A stretch of 64,000 nt of DNA from an uncultured Microbulbifer sp. (GCF_947504145.1 NZ_CANNGQ010000001.1:744001-808000); one strand, 5' to 3'. Shown: positions 26,606 to 36,746, numbered from the stretch's first letter. The notes: generated by a model not told the origin, from the letters alone. Translations and numbers: made by a program.

Positions 26606-28093
26606 ATGGGCTTTCCCCTGACAATAAGTACCACTCGAAGAACCGCACGAAGTTCCGTTGTGATCGGTATTGGGTGCTCGCTGCTCCTATCCGCATGTAG
26701 CACCCAGCCGCTCCCCACGGAAATTCCCCAGCAGGCCCTCGGGCTGCCTGCGCAATTCAATGCATCAGGCACCGATACCCCGGCCACACGCTGGTGGCAG
26801 AGCTTTGGTGATTCCGAACTCGATCAGCTGGTGCAGCTCGCCCTGGCGTCAAACCCCGACCTGCAGGCCACTTACTGGCGCTTGCAGCAGGCGGATGCTG
26901 CTGCAGCCCAGGCGCGCAGCGGTTTCTGGCCCCGCCTCACCGGGGGGCTCGAAAACACTGAGCAGCGGCGGGGCGCCAGCAACGATTTCGATTTTTCCGG
27001 CGCGGAGAACGAAGGGAACAGCTGGAGTGGCAGGCTCGCCGCTGGTTATGAGGTAGACCTGTGGGGGCGTGTGCGCAGCGGCGCGCGGGCGGCCGAAGCG
27101 GGGCGCCTGGCACAGGAAGACAGTTTTCAGGTGACGGCACTGACGCTGGCTGCTGAGGTGACCAATGTCTGGTTGCAACTCCAGGAAGCCTGGGGTCAGC
27201 AGCAGTTGCTGGATGAGCAGCTGGAAATTAACCAGAAAACCCTGAAGGTGCTGGAGCTGCGTTTCGGTGGCGGCGTCAGTGCTGCGGCGGATGTCTTTCA
27301 GCAGCGCCAGCTGGTGGAGCAGTCGCAACAGGAGCTGGCGCAGAGCCGCGCAGACATTCAGGTTTTGCAGGTGCAGCTTGCGGCGCTGCTGGGTGTGAAT
27401 CGAGACCAGCTGCCCGCGTTTGTAGACGCGCTGGATGGCTTGCCGCCGCTACCCGCGTTGCCCGCTACCGGTGTTCCCTCCGAGCTGCTGCTCCGTCGGC
27501 CCGATGTGCGCCAGGCCCAGCGGGCGTTGTTGCAGGGGCACTATCTGGCGGATCAGGCATGGGCGGATCGTCTTCCGGCTCTTACACTCGGTTTGCTCTT
27601 CAGTGGCGGCGGGCGCGCCTTGTCCGACATCGCCGAAGACTGGTTACTGAATTTTAGCGCGGCGCTGGACGGCGTCATATTTGATGGCGGCAACCTTGCG
27701 GCCGCCGAGCGTCAGCAGGAGGCGGTCGAGCAGGAGCGCTGGGCGGCGTTTCGCAATGCCGTGATGCAGGCGTTATCTGAGGTGGAGCAGGCGCTGATCA
27801 ATGAACAGGCCATTCGCGAGCGCCTTTCGTTTCTGGAAACCCGTGCGCAACTGGCAGACCAGATCACACTGCGTCAGCGCCGTGCTTACGGGCAGGGGTC
27901 CGTAGACTTTCTGAATGTGCTTTCCGCAACTGATAACCAACAATCCCTCGAGCGGCAACTGCTGACGGCACACCGCGAACTACTGGAAAACCGGGTAACG
28001 CTCTACCGCGCTTTATCGGGAGGCCTGCCTGAGCAGGACTTGCCGCAACCGCCGGCGCTGGAGTTGGAAGTTTACCGGGTGGAGAATCAATAA
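26606..28093 (+). CDS. RND efflux outer-membrane factor lipoprotein (NodT family)
   Basis: 495 residues. The signal peptide ends in the lipobox LLLSACS (C31). Two OMF repeats are seen, each with WWQSFGDSELDQLVQLALASNPDL-type starts and long helices (ARSGFWPRLTGGLENTEQRRG; QAWADRLPALTLGLLFSGGG). It would form the trimeric TolC-like channel of the pump. Its stop codon overlaps the ATG of the adaptor gene (TAATG), so translation is coupled. It is the first gene of a three-gene operon. Confidence 0.93.
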   Translation: MGFPLTISTTRRTARSSVVIGIGCSLLLSACSTQPLPTEIPQQALGLPAQFNASGTDTPATRWWQSFGDSELDQLVQLALASNPDLQATYWRLQQADAAAAQARSGFWPRLTGGLENTEQRRGASNDFDFSGAENEGNSWSGRLAAGYEVDLWGRVRSGARAAEAGRLAQEDSFQVTALTLAAEVTNVWLQLQEAWGQQQLLDEQLEINQKTLKVLELRFGGGVSAAADVFQQRQLVEQSQQELAQSRADIQVLQVQLAALLGVNRDQLPAFVDALDGLPPLPALPATGVPSELLLRRPDVRQAQRALLQGHYLADQAWADRLPALTLGLLFSGGGRALSDIAEDWLLNFSAALDGVIFDGGNLAAAERQQEAVEQERWAAFRNAVMQALSEVEQALINEQAIRERLSFLETRAQLADQITLRQRRAYGQGSVDFLNVLSATDNQQSLERQLLTAHRELLENRVTLYRALSGGLPEQDLPQPPALELEVYRVENQ

Positions 28094-29421
28094 TGTCCAA
28101 ACATCCGATACTGGGGAAAATCAATTGGGGTATCGCGATCCCGATTCTGTTGATCGTATTCGCGGTGCTGATCTCTCAATGGCTGCTGCGGGAAAAACCC
28201 ACCATGCAGCGGACCGAACGCGCCACACCGCCACTGACGGTGGAAGTGGCCACGGCAGAGTACGGGCAATTTCCGCTGACCATCAAAGCGCTCGGCAAAG
28301 TCACCGCCCGGGAACTGGTGGAATTGCAGCCGCAGGTGGATGGGCGGGTAGAATGGTTGAATTACGACCTTGGCCCGGGCTCCACCCTGCAAAAAGGCGA
28401 GGCGCTATTGCGCATCGAGCGCGAACCGTTTGAGCTGGCGCTGCAGACGGCCCGCAGCACCCTTGCCGAGCGCCGCGCTGAACTGCAGCAGGAGCAGGGG
28501 CAGCGCCTGATCGCCCAGGAAGAATATGATTTGCTCAGTGATTCACTACCCGACGCCGATCAGTCGCTGGTACTGCGTGAGCCGCAATTGGCCGCCGCCC
28601 GAGCGCGTATGGACGCGGCGGAAGCCCAGGTAAAACTGGCCCAGCGCGACCTTCGCCTCACGGCGCTTTCCGCCCCGTTTAATGCGTTGCTGGTCTCCCG
28701 CACCGTAGATATCGGTGATCGGGTTGCCCCCGGTACGGTGATGTACACCCTGGCCGGCGCCGACCGCTTCCAGATTGAAGTGGAAGTCCCCGCAAGCCAG
28801 CTTCCCCGGCTCAATACGCCCAACGCCAAAGTGCGTATTCGCGGTAGTCAGTGGCCGCAGGGCAAATACCGAGAAGGCACCTTCGTGCGCGTGATACCCG
28901 TATTAGAAGAGCAGGGCAGGCTGGCCCGTGTGCTGGTGGAGCTGGACGATCCACTGGGCATTGAAAATCCATCGCGGCCTCAACTACTACTGAACGATCT
29001 CGCACGGGTGGAAATCACCGGTCGCGCCGATGGCCAGCAGGTCCGTATTCCGTTAACGGCGTTACAGGATGGCAACCAGGTTTGGATAGTGCGTGACGGA
29101 AAGCTCCATATCCAACCGGTGACGGTTTCTCACCTGGACGATGAATTTGCGGTGCTGGACGGCGGGCTGCGCGGTGGAGAAACTCTGGTGATCACCCGGT
29201 TGACCAGCGTGACTGAAAATATGCCGGTGCGAACCGCAGGCTCAGCGGGCGAAGCAAAAGCGCGCCGCGGGCTGAACCCGGAACTGAAGCGTCGGCAGCC
29301 CGGCGCGAGCAGCGAAAAAGGTTCGAAGCCGGAGCGCGCAGGACGGAAGTCCGAGCCGCCTGAATTACCCGGCCCATCTAAAAAATCCCGTGAACAGGGC
29401 ACTGATGGTGAACGCGGATGA
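28093..29421 (+). CDS. RND efflux periplasmic adaptor (membrane fusion protein)
   Basis: 442 residues. An N-terminal membrane anchor (WGIAIPILLIVFAVLISQWLL) precedes a lipoyl-type hairpin with a coiled coil (about 105-190) and beta-barrel parts (LVSRTVDIGDRVAPGTVMYTLAGADRFQIEVEVPASQLPRL). VTARELVELQPQVDGRVEWLNYDLGPGSTLQKGEALLRIE-type sequence is typical. The last 60 residues are a charged Pro/Lys/Arg tail, longer than usual. It bridges the inner-membrane pump and the outer-membrane factor. It overlaps the permease gene by four bases (ATGA). Confidence 0.93.
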   Translation: MSKHPILGKINWGIAIPILLIVFAVLISQWLLREKPTMQRTERATPPLTVEVATAEYGQFPLTIKALGKVTARELVELQPQVDGRVEWLNYDLGPGSTLQKGEALLRIEREPFELALQTARSTLAERRAELQQEQGQRLIAQEEYDLLSDSLPDADQSLVLREPQLAAARARMDAAEAQVKLAQRDLRLTALSAPFNALLVSRTVDIGDRVAPGTVMYTLAGADRFQIEVEVPASQLPRLNTPNAKVRIRGSQWPQGKYREGTFVRVIPVLEEQGRLARVLVELDDPLGIENPSRPQLLLNDLARVEITGRADGQQVRIPLTALQDGNQVWIVRDGKLHIQPVTVSHLDDEFAVLDGGLRGGETLVITRLTSVTENMPVRTAGSAGEAKARRGLNPELKRRQPGASSEKGSKPERAGRKSEPPELPGPSKKSREQGTDGERG

Positions 29422-32400
29422 GTGAACAAAACTCCGATCAAACTCCGGGCACACCTCAAAAACGCCCGCCCGTAGATACCAGCCGCGGCGCCATCGCGTG
29501 GATGACTCACAACCATGTCACCGCCAATTTGCTGATGTTGGTTTTTCTGATTGGTGGGTTAGTGTTCTCTCTCACCATCAAGAAAGAAGTGTTTCCGGAA
29601 TTCAGTCTGGATATGGTCACCGTGAGCATCTCCTACCCGGGGGCGAGCCCGGAAGAGGTGGAACGGGGTGTGCTAGTGCCTGCTGAGCAGGCGGTCACGG
29701 GCCTGGAAGGTGTCAAAGAGTTGCGCGGCCGCGCGGGCGAGGGCAGTGCCAGCCTGACACTGGAACTCGATGAAGATGCCAACGCCAACAAAGTGTTTCA
29801 GGATGTACAGGCGGCGATCGATCGCGTTAGCACCTTCCCATCGGATATTGAACGCCCCCAGGTCAGCCTGGCGGAGCGCAAGCGCGATGTGCTCGATCTG
29901 GTCGTGCACGGTAATGTGGATGAGCGCACCCTGCGCGAGTTTGTCATGCAGGTGTACGACAAGCTCGAAGCGCACCCGGATATTACCCAGGTGGAGGCTT
30001 ACGGCGTAAAGGATTACGAGGTGGCCATCGAGGTAGATCGCGATGATCTGCGCCGCTACAACCTGTCGTTGCCCGATATCGCCCAGCTGGTGCGCAATGA
30101 TGCGGTCGACGTCCCCGCCGGTGGCGTCAAATCCGAAGCCGGGGAAATCCTGGTTCGGGTTACCGAGCGCAAGGACTGGGCGCGGCAGTTTGGCGAAATC
30201 GCCATTGCCCGCACGGAGGGTGGCGGTACTGTACGCCTGCGGGACATTGCCAGTATCCGTGACGCGCTGGTGGATGAACCGCGGAATATGTTGTTCAACG
30301 GCGAGCCAGCCGCGGGTATCGATGTCTTCCGTATCGGCGACCAGACGCCGATGAGTGTCAGTGATGCTACCCACGAGGTGCTTGCCGATTTGCGGCCAGT
30401 ATTACCACCGGGTATCCACGTCAGCGTGCGCGACGACGATTCGGAAATTTTTAAAGAGCGCCTGTCACTGCTGTTAAAAAATGGTTTTATCGGCCTATTG
30501 CTGGTATTTATTGTACTGGGCGCATTTCTCGAATTGCGCTTGGCTTTCTGGGTGACCCTCGGCATTCCCATCAGCTTCCTCGGTGCACTCCTGTTCCTGC
30601 CGGCGATGGATATTTCCATCAATATGGTGAGTATGTTCGCGTTCATCATCGCCCTCGGGATTGTGGTGGACGATGCAATTATTGCCGGCGAAAACATTCA
30701 TGAATGGCGGCAGCAGGGCTACAGTAACTTCGACGCGGCGGTAGCCGGTGCCAAGCAGGTTGCAGTGCCGCTCACCTTTGCCATCCTCACCAATATCGTC
30801 GCCTTCCTGCCACTGACCGAGCTGCCTGGATTTATGGGTAAGATCTTCGGGTTGATTCCGTTTGTAGTGGGGGCAGTCTTCATTATCTCCTGGGTGGAAG
30901 CCCTATTTATTCTTCCCGCGCACCTGGCCCATTCCAAACGCGGTTATAAAAGCCGTACCGCACGCCGCTTTGCTGCTCGCCAGAAAATGCTCGCGCGCAG
31001 CCTCGATCGCTTTGTCGAGCACCGCTTCAAACCGCTGTTGGACCTGTGCGTCCGCCACCGCTATATCACCATCTCCATTTCTGTGGCGATCCTCATTGTG
31101 ATGAGTGGCTATGCGGCCAGTGGTCGTATGGGCTTTACCCTGATGCCCAAGGTAGAGCGGGATTCCGGCCGGGTACAGGTCACCTTCCCACCGGGTACCG
31201 CCGAAGCCCAGCTGGACCGAGCGCGCAAACAGATCATGGGTGCAGCGGATAGCATTCTCGAAGAAACCGGTCGCGAAGGGTTCTTTATCGGCATGCGTGG
31301 ACTAATTCGCGACGATTCTGTGCAGGTCGATGTGTACCTGACCCCGGGCGATCAACGCGAGATGTCCACCGGCGACTTTGTGCGCCGCTGGCGTCGCGAA
31401 GTGGGCCCGGTACCGGGTGCGCTCAGTTCCAGTTTCGCCAGCGATCGCGGTGGGCCAGGTTCCGGGCCGGCGCTCACGGTCGAGCTACGACATGCTGACA
31501 CGGATCTGCTTGAACAGGCGGCGGTACAACTCTCTGATGCACTGCGAGGATTTCCCGCGGTAGGCGATATTGATACCGGTGTTTCCCAGGGAAAACGCCA
31601 GCTCGACCTGACACTGACGGACACCGCAAAAAGTCTGGGATTGAGTGCGGAAGATATCGGCCGCCAACTGCGCGCCTCCCTGTACGGCGCGGAAGCATTC
31701 CGCCAGCAGCGGGGCAGGGATCAGATCAAGGTCATGGTGCGTTTACCTGAAGACCAGCGCGTGACACTGGATGATGTAAACAACATCATGATCCGCGCCG
31801 GCAATGGCCTCTGGCTGCCGCTTCCCGATCTGGTGGAGATTGATCAGGGCCGCGCTTACTCCACCATCAACCGGCGCGAAGGCAGAAGGGTAATGACCGT
31901 AACCGCGCAAGTGGAACCGGCAGATCAGGCAGCACTGGTGATCAACGAACTTAACCAGACCGTAATGCCACAACTGCGCGCCCAATATCCGGGGCTGACA
32001 CTTTCCTACGAAGGGCGACAGGCCGATGAGCGAGAGGGGCTTTCATCTCTGAGCCTGACCTTCAGTCTCACTCTGGCTGTGCTGTACTTTTTACTGGCCA
32101 TTCCCCTGAAAAGTTATATCCAGCCACTCACCGTCATGGTGGCGATTCCGTTCGGCGTGATCGGCGCGATCCTCGGGCACCTAATCATGGGCTATGGGCT
32201 CAGTATGGTCAGTTTGCTGGGCATGGTCGCGCTGGCGGGGGTAGTGATCAACGATACCCTGGTAATGATCGAATACGGCAACCGCTTGCGCGCAAAGGGT
32301 ATGCACATTACCGACGCCATCAAAGCCGCTGCCGCGCGACGCTTCAGGCCCATCATCCTGACCACTGTAACGACATTCTGTGGCCTGATGCCGATGATCT

Positions 32401-32582
32401 TTGAGACCTCCGTGCAGGCGAAATTTATGATTCCCATGGCCATTTCACTGGGTTATGGGATTCTTGCCGCCACCACCATTTCACTGCTGCTAGTGCCTTG
32501 CCTTTACCTGATGTTTTCGCGGGATATCCCAGCGTTGTTTGGGATGGTGAAAAGCCGGGCACTCGGGAGGGTGAGTGCCTAG
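29418..32582 (+). CDS. RND efflux permease (AcrB/MMPL superfamily)
   Basis: 1054 residues with twelve predicted membrane helices and two large periplasmic loops. The first helix follows AIAWMTHNHVTANLLMLVF. GASPEEVERGVLVPAEQAV and VDDAIIAGENIHEWRQQG (helix 4, acidic relay pair DD) are RND hallmarks. The second half has GVIGAILGHLIMGYGLSMVS and GVVINDTLVMIEYGNRLRAKG. It is a proton-driven exporter of the HAE1-like group, but the substrate cannot be inferred. A strong terminator follows 23 bp after the stop codon. Confidence 0.94.
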   Translation: MSEQNSDQTPGTPQKRPPVDTSRGAIAWMTHNHVTANLLMLVFLIGGLVFSLTIKKEVFPEFSLDMVTVSISYPGASPEEVERGVLVPAEQAVTGLEGVKELRGRAGEGSASLTLELDEDANANKVFQDVQAAIDRVSTFPSDIERPQVSLAERKRDVLDLVVHGNVDERTLREFVMQVYDKLEAHPDITQVEAYGVKDYEVAIEVDRDDLRRYNLSLPDIAQLVRNDAVDVPAGGVKSEAGEILVRVTERKDWARQFGEIAIARTEGGGTVRLRDIASIRDALVDEPRNMLFNGEPAAGIDVFRIGDQTPMSVSDATHEVLADLRPVLPPGIHVSVRDDDSEIFKERLSLLLKNGFIGLLLVFIVLGAFLELRLAFWVTLGIPISFLGALLFLPAMDISINMVSMFAFIIALGIVVDDAIIAGENIHEWRQQGYSNFDAAVAGAKQVAVPLTFAILTNIVAFLPLTELPGFMGKIFGLIPFVVGAVFIISWVEALFILPAHLAHSKRGYKSRTARRFAARQKMLARSLDRFVEHRFKPLLDLCVRHRYITISISVAILIVMSGYAASGRMGFTLMPKVERDSGRVQVTFPPGTAEAQLDRARKQIMGAADSILEETGREGFFIGMRGLIRDDSVQVDVYLTPGDQREMSTGDFVRRWRREVGPVPGALSSSFASDRGGPGSGPALTVELRHADTDLLEQAAVQLSDALRGFPAVGDIDTGVSQGKRQLDLTLTDTAKSLGLSAEDIGRQLRASLYGAEAFRQQRGRDQIKVMVRLPEDQRVTLDDVNNIMIRAGNGLWLPLPDLVEIDQGRAYSTINRREGRRVMTVTAQVEPADQAALVINELNQTVMPQLRAQYPGLTLSYEGRQADEREGLSSLSLTFSLTLAVLYFLLAIPLKSYIQPLTVMVAIPFGVIGAILGHLIMGYGLSMVSLLGMVALAGVVINDTLVMIEYGNRLRAKGMHITDAIKAAAARRFRPIILTTVTTFCGLMPMIFETSVQAKFMIPMAISLGYGILAATTISLLLVPCLYLMFSRDIPALFGMVKSRALGRVSA

Positions 32583-32605
32583 CTGCAGGCACAACTTTTG
32601 CTAAA

Positions 32606-32657
32606 GCCCGACCGAAATTGCTCTGGAATTTCGGTCGGGCGATTGTTTGGTTTTTTG
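32606..32657 (+). terminator. Rho-independent terminator of the RND operon
   Basis: A perfect 14-bp stem (32606-32619 with 32627-32640) and a seven-base loop, followed after a short spacer by TTTGGTTTTTT. Confidence 0.88.
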
Positions 32658-32955
32658 CTTGCTAATGGCCTGCCGTCACATGGCCAATTGGAGGAAGTAT
32701 TTTAATGTACTTCAGTGTGAAGTGCGGAGGGGCGCATATTGGAGAATAATAATTCCATCAGGCCAATTTTCTTTTGCCATGAATCGTAAAGAGCATCTTG
32801 TGCTGAGAGTGCTGGCAGTACTGCCGTGAAACTATTCGGTGCATGTGGAATATGTGCGCAGTGATCGCCTACAGCTGGGCGGCATTGAGGGCGGCTTCGC
32901 CACAATGTTGCCCATCGGACAGGCGTTAGGCGCCTGAATTCCGCATTTCTCTACG
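32658..32955. other. Spacer between convergent RND operon and antiporter gene
   Basis: About 300 bp with no supported gene, repeat or terminator for the antiporter gene. A 60-codon open frame (32647-32829) runs through the RND terminator tail and has no protein-like features. Confidence 0.4.
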
Positions 32956-34125
32956 CTAATCCCGCCGCAAATGATCCTTGATCGCAATCGGATTGGGGAA
33001 GTTCAATACCACGATATACGAAGAAACCAGGAAGGTCAGAATCGCTGTTGCCTGAATCAGGTGCGATGCTTTGCTGCCGATTAGCCCTTGGGCGGCAGCA
33101 AGGAAGGCAATCAATAATGAGAATTCGCTGATCTGCCCCAGTCGAAAGCCGAGATCCCACGCGAGTATTTTTCGTTCGCTCTGTTGCCCCAGCAGGTAGC
33201 GGAATACTACCGGCTTGATAATCAGTACGGCGGCGGCGGCGATCAGTGCCGGGAGGGCAATTTCTGGCACCATATCCAGGTGGAACTGGGCTCCCAGGCT
33301 GAAGAAGAACAGGATCAGGAAAAAGTCCCGCAGTGGTTTCAGGCTGATGGCGATGTATTGGGCTATCGGGCTGGTAGCGAGAGTGATACCGGCAATGAAG
33401 GCACCGATTTCCCGCGACAGGCCGACCACTTCGGCGAGCTCTGCGAGCCCCATACACCAGCCGAGCGCCAGTAGAAATACATATTCGTGGAAGCGGTCGA
33501 ATCTACTGAGCAGTGGCTGCAGAACGTAACGTACTGCCGCCCACGCAAAGGCGATCAGCAGGGGCAGGGCGGCGAAGGAGAGGCCGAGCTGGGCAAAATC
33601 GACGGAGCCGGTACTGCCACTCAAGAGGATCATCAGGCAGGTGATGGCGACGAAATCCTGAAACAGGAGTAGGCCCACCATCATTTCGCCCAGGTGTTTG
33701 TGGTGCAGCACAGTGGTGGGCAAGAGTTTGATACCGATGATGGTACTGGAAAACATCATGGCCATACCGATGACCCAGCTTTCGGTGTCGGTAAAGCCGA
33801 ACAGGTGGCCGATGCCGTAGCCAAGCCCCAGGAATATGCCACAGCTGATCAGGCCGACGAAGGTGGCTTTGCGCAGTACCGCGATGAGTGCCTTGGGTTG
33901 CATGTCCAGGCCCAGCAGGAACAGCAGGAAGATGATGCCAATGTTGGACATCTCCGCCATCAGATTGACGTTGTCGATGACGGCGAGGCCCGATGGGCCG
34001 AGCAGGCAGCCCAGGGCAATGTACGCAACCAGCAGCGGTTGCCGGCCCCACAGTGCGAGCGACGCGACAATAGCGGCGCCAGTGAAGATCAGGAAAAACG
34101 ACTGGAACAGGGAGGTCTCAGGCAC
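32956..34125 (-). CDS. Cation:proton antiporter (CPA2/KefB type, transport domain only)
   Basis: 389 residues, nearly all hydrophobic, with about twelve membrane segments. Family features are YIALGCLLGPSGLAVIDNV, then GIIFLLFLLGLDMQPKALIAVLR and VVGLSREIGAFIAGITLATSPIA. The regulatory RCK/TrkA-N domain seen in KefB/KefC is absent. The preferred start is GTG 34125, with AAGGA six bases upstream and the transport domain beginning nearby; ATG 34167 adds 14 residues. It exchanges K+ or Na+ for protons across the inner membrane. Confidence 0.9.
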   Translation of the reverse strand: MPETSLFQSFFLIFTGAAIVASLALWGRQPLLVAYIALGCLLGPSGLAVIDNVNLMAEMSNIGIIFLLFLLGLDMQPKALIAVLRKATFVGLISCGIFLGLGYGIGHLFGFTDTESWVIGMAMMFSSTIIGIKLLPTTVLHHKHLGEMMVGLLLFQDFVAITCLMILLSGSTGSVDFAQLGLSFAALPLLIAFAWAAVRYVLQPLLSRFDRFHEYVFLLALGWCMGLAELAEVVGLSREIGAFIAGITLATSPIAQYIAISLKPLRDFFLILFFFSLGAQFHLDMVPEIALPALIAAAAVLIIKPVVFRYLLGQQSERKILAWDLGFRLGQISEFSLLIAFLAAAQGLIGSKASHLIQATAILTFLVSSYIVVLNFPNPIAIKDHLRRD

Positions 34126-34242
34126 TGCGCATCCTTGTAGCAGACTGGGCGGTTGGATTGTTGTCATTATCGGGGTGGAGTGCGGTTTTTTTCAATGCCT
34201 GCGGTGGCGGATAGACTGCGTATCCGCCACCTCCTTACCCGA

Positions 34243-35910
34243 CTAAAGTTGGAACCAGCGCAAATCCTCTCCCTCTTTCGAAAGGACCGGCTGCTCGCAC
34301 ACTTTCCCCGGTGGGTTTTGCAGAATCGGTTTTGCCTTGTCGATATACGTCTGCAGCGGTATTCCCAGTGTAGCCGGCGTGTCGTCAGGCGGTTCGAGTC
34401 CCAGTGTCAGTGGTGCCTCTGCTTCTTCGCCCTGATAGCGCCATACACCATGGCCCGCATCGTACTGGTAATACGGCAGCATCCGGTGGCCGTACTCGGC
34501 AATCAGTTGGATAGCGCCGATCAGGTAGTCGACGGTTTCCTCGTCGAGGAAGTAATTGAAATTCAGGCGTACCCAGCCAGGTTTGAGAATGCTTTCCCCT
34601 TCGCTGACGAGTTTTTCAATGGCGGTGCTTTGCTCATCGGTGAGGTGCAGCAGATGGTGGCCGTAGGGGCCGGCGCAGGAGCAGCCGCCGCGGACCTGGA
34701 TACCGAACAGATCATTCAGTAGGGCCACCACAAAACCGTGATGCAGTGGCTTGCCATCCTGCAGCAGGTGGAGGGACACGATACTGACTCGCTCTGCTTC
34801 GGTGCCGCCGAGAATCTCGATATTGTCGTTGCCGGCCCAGCGGGCGAAGGCGCGGGCGATCCACGCAGCTTCTCGGGCTTCGATGGTGTCGGCACCCACC
34901 TGGTCTTTTAAAGCAAATGCCATGCCGGCGCGCACGGATTCAACGATAGCGGGTGTGCCGGCTTCTTCGCGGCGCTCCCCTGCGGGCAGATAGGTGTGGC
35001 GCCCGGGGCCTACCCAGGAAACTGTGCCGCCTCCGGTAACTGCTGGCTGACCTTCCGGTAGCAGATCGCGACGTACGATCAGGATGCCTGGGGTGCCGGG
35101 GCCGCCGACGAATTTGTGTGGGGAAATAAACAGAGCGTCTTTTCCGGAAAGGCTGTCTGTGCCCTGTACGTCGATAGCGACATAAGGCGCCGCTGCAGCA
35201 TAGTCCCAGAAGGACAGGGCATTGTTTTGATGCAGTAGTCGGGTCACCGCTTCCACGTCGGTGCGGATGCCGGTGACGTTGGAGGCCGCGGAAAAACTGC
35301 CAATTTTCAAGGGGCGTGCGGCGTACTTGTCGAGCGCCGCCTGCAGGGCCTGAAGGTCTACGCCCCCGGTATCGTTTTGTGGAATGGTGACTACTTCGGC
35401 GATGGATTCTCGCCAGGGCAGATCGTTGGAGTGATGCTCGTAAGGGCCGATAAACACCACCGGGCGTTTTTCTTCCGGGATGTCTCCGGGGGTGCCGCCG
35501 AGCCGTGCGTAGCAGTCGGCTCTCAGCCCAAGGCAGTCGACCAGGCGGTTAACGGCGGCGGTGGCACCGGCACCGCAGAAAATGATGGCGTGGTCATCGC
35601 CGGCGTTTACGGACTTGCGCACGGCGGTACGGGCCTGCTCGCGGAAGGCGGTGGTCTGCCGCCCGGTAGCGGAAGTTTCCGTATGGGTGTTGGCATACCA
35701 GGGCAATACGCGATTGCGTATGGTGTCTTCGATAAACGTGAGCGCGCGCCCGGATGCGGTGTAGTCGGCGTAAATCAGTGGGCGCTGTCCGAATGGGGTC
35801 TCCATTGGCATGCGTTCGCCGATGACACTGTCGCGGATACGCTGCAGCAGCAATTCGGTGTTTGTATCAGTGACGGGTGGGACTGATGTGGGTTGTGCAC
35901 GGCTTTGCAT
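34243..35910 (-). CDS. Class V aminotransferase-fold PLP enzyme (cysteine desulfurase-like)
   Basis: 555 residues, about 150 longer than SufS/CsdA. The PLP lysine is in LFISPHKFVGGPGTPG (K266), with SFWDYAAAAPYVAID upstream as the cofactor-binding aspartate segment. RGGCSCAGPYGHHLL occupies the place of the cysteine-bearing loop of desulfurases (about residue 425). A C-terminal extension of about 100 residues carries LPYYQYDAGHGVWRYQG. It could be a desulfurase or a lyase; the reaction is not fixed by sequence. GAGGT precedes ATG 35910. The Lrp/AsnC regulator gene lies 71 bp upstream on the same strand. Confidence 0.8.
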   Translation of the reverse strand: MQSRAQPTSVPPVTDTNTELLLQRIRDSVIGERMPMETPFGQRPLIYADYTASGRALTFIEDTIRNRVLPWYANTHTETSATGRQTTAFREQARTAVRKSVNAGDDHAIIFCGAGATAAVNRLVDCLGLRADCYARLGGTPGDIPEEKRPVVFIGPYEHHSNDLPWRESIAEVVTIPQNDTGGVDLQALQAALDKYAARPLKIGSFSAASNVTGIRTDVEAVTRLLHQNNALSFWDYAAAAPYVAIDVQGTDSLSGKDALFISPHKFVGGPGTPGILIVRRDLLPEGQPAVTGGGTVSWVGPGRHTYLPAGERREEAGTPAIVESVRAGMAFALKDQVGADTIEAREAAWIARAFARWAGNDNIEILGGTEAERVSIVSLHLLQDGKPLHHGFVVALLNDLFGIQVRGGCSCAGPYGHHLLHLTDEQSTAIEKLVSEGESILKPGWVRLNFNYFLDEETVDYLIGAIQLIAEYGHRMLPYYQYDAGHGVWRYQGEEAEAPLTLGLEPPDDTPATLGIPLQTYIDKAKPILQNPPGKVCEQPVLSKEGEDLRWFQL

Positions 35911-35981
35911 GGCGACCTCAATGTACTGCGCCCGCGAGGATCACCCGCGGGCGTTGGTAATAACAGTAATTGAGCTGGGGG

Positions 35982-36452
35982 TTACTCTCCCGGCGGTATG
36001 GGCAGTTGCGTGGTGCTTTTAATCTGCTCCATGGCGAAATTGGAGGCCACGTCGGAAATCCCTGCGTGTGCGATCAGCTTTTTATAAAAGCGATCATAGG
36101 AAGCCACATCGCTGACCACGATCCTCAATATGTAATCGTAGTCGCCGGCCATACGGTAGCAGTCCACCACTTCTGGTAAGTCTGCCATCGCCACGGAAAA
36201 GGAGTCTGCCCATTCCGCGCTGTGCTGGTCGGTTTTTACCTGGGCAAAAACCGATACCGGCAGGCCGAGTACTTCTGCGTCCAGCAGGGCCACCTTGCGG
36301 CGGATGATGCCGCTTTTCTCCAGTTTCTGAATCCGGCGCCAGCAGGGGGTCTTGGTAAGACCCACGCGCTCGGCCAGCTCTTCGATGGAGAGACTAACAT
36401 CAGATTGAAGGATGGCAAGAAGTTGTCGATCAATCGCGTCGAGTGAGGACAT
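35982..36452 (-). CDS. Lrp/AsnC family transcriptional regulator
   Basis: 156 residues. The N-terminal helix-turn-helix is LDAIDRQLLAILQSDVSLSIEELAERVGLTKTPCWRRIQKLE (HTH 20-42), with the canonical CWRRIQKLEKSGII. The C-terminal RAM/ligand-binding domain follows (LPEVVDCYRMAGDYDYILRIV). Such regulators respond to amino acids. It is probably co-transcribed with, and may control, the PLP enzyme downstream. Confidence 0.94.
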   Translation of the reverse strand: MSSLDAIDRQLLAILQSDVSLSIEELAERVGLTKTPCWRRIQKLEKSGIIRRKVALLDAEVLGLPVSVFAQVKTDQHSAEWADSFSVAMADLPEVVDCYRMAGDYDYILRIVVSDVASYDRFYKKLIAHAGISDVASNFAMEQIKSTTQLPIPPGE

Positions 36453-36685
36453 AGTGCTTCATATCTCCCGAAAACGCGGGGATCGGTTCCATTTGTGATG
36501 CTCAGGTAGCTGTCCGTAGCAACAAAATACCCCAGTAATTTTGGTGGGCTCAGCGAGATCCGACGTCAGTTGCCTGCAGAAGAATCCTTTACCGTGCCCC
36601 TTGTCTTGCCGATAACGATAATCTCAGTTCCGGGGGATCAGTAGTGGTATTTTTCTCTGCGGGCGATTTGGCTGGCGGGCGGAAA

Positions 36686-36709
36686 CAAAAAAGCCGGGCA
36701 ATGCCCGGC
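36686..36709 (-). terminator. Rho-independent terminator of phhA
   Basis: GCCGGGC-ATT-GCCCGGC on the minus strand followed by TTTTTTG, 38 bp beyond the phhA stop. The rest of the 294-bp spacer up to the Lrp gene shows nothing else. Confidence 0.9.
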
Positions 36710-36746
36710 CAAACAACAGGGGGATGTTGGAAAAATGTGCTGAAGC

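Noticed and set aside
29188-29195. GTGATCAC inside the RND adaptor gene, and another at 47931-47938 in the DUF2970 gene
   Set aside because: Both are in coding sequence with unrelated flanks, so I regard them as chance matches; they limit the weight of the gcdH/CoA transferase motif.
32647-32829. 60-codon frame after the RND operon
   Set aside because: Begins inside the terminator tail and has no protein-like features or ribosome-binding site.
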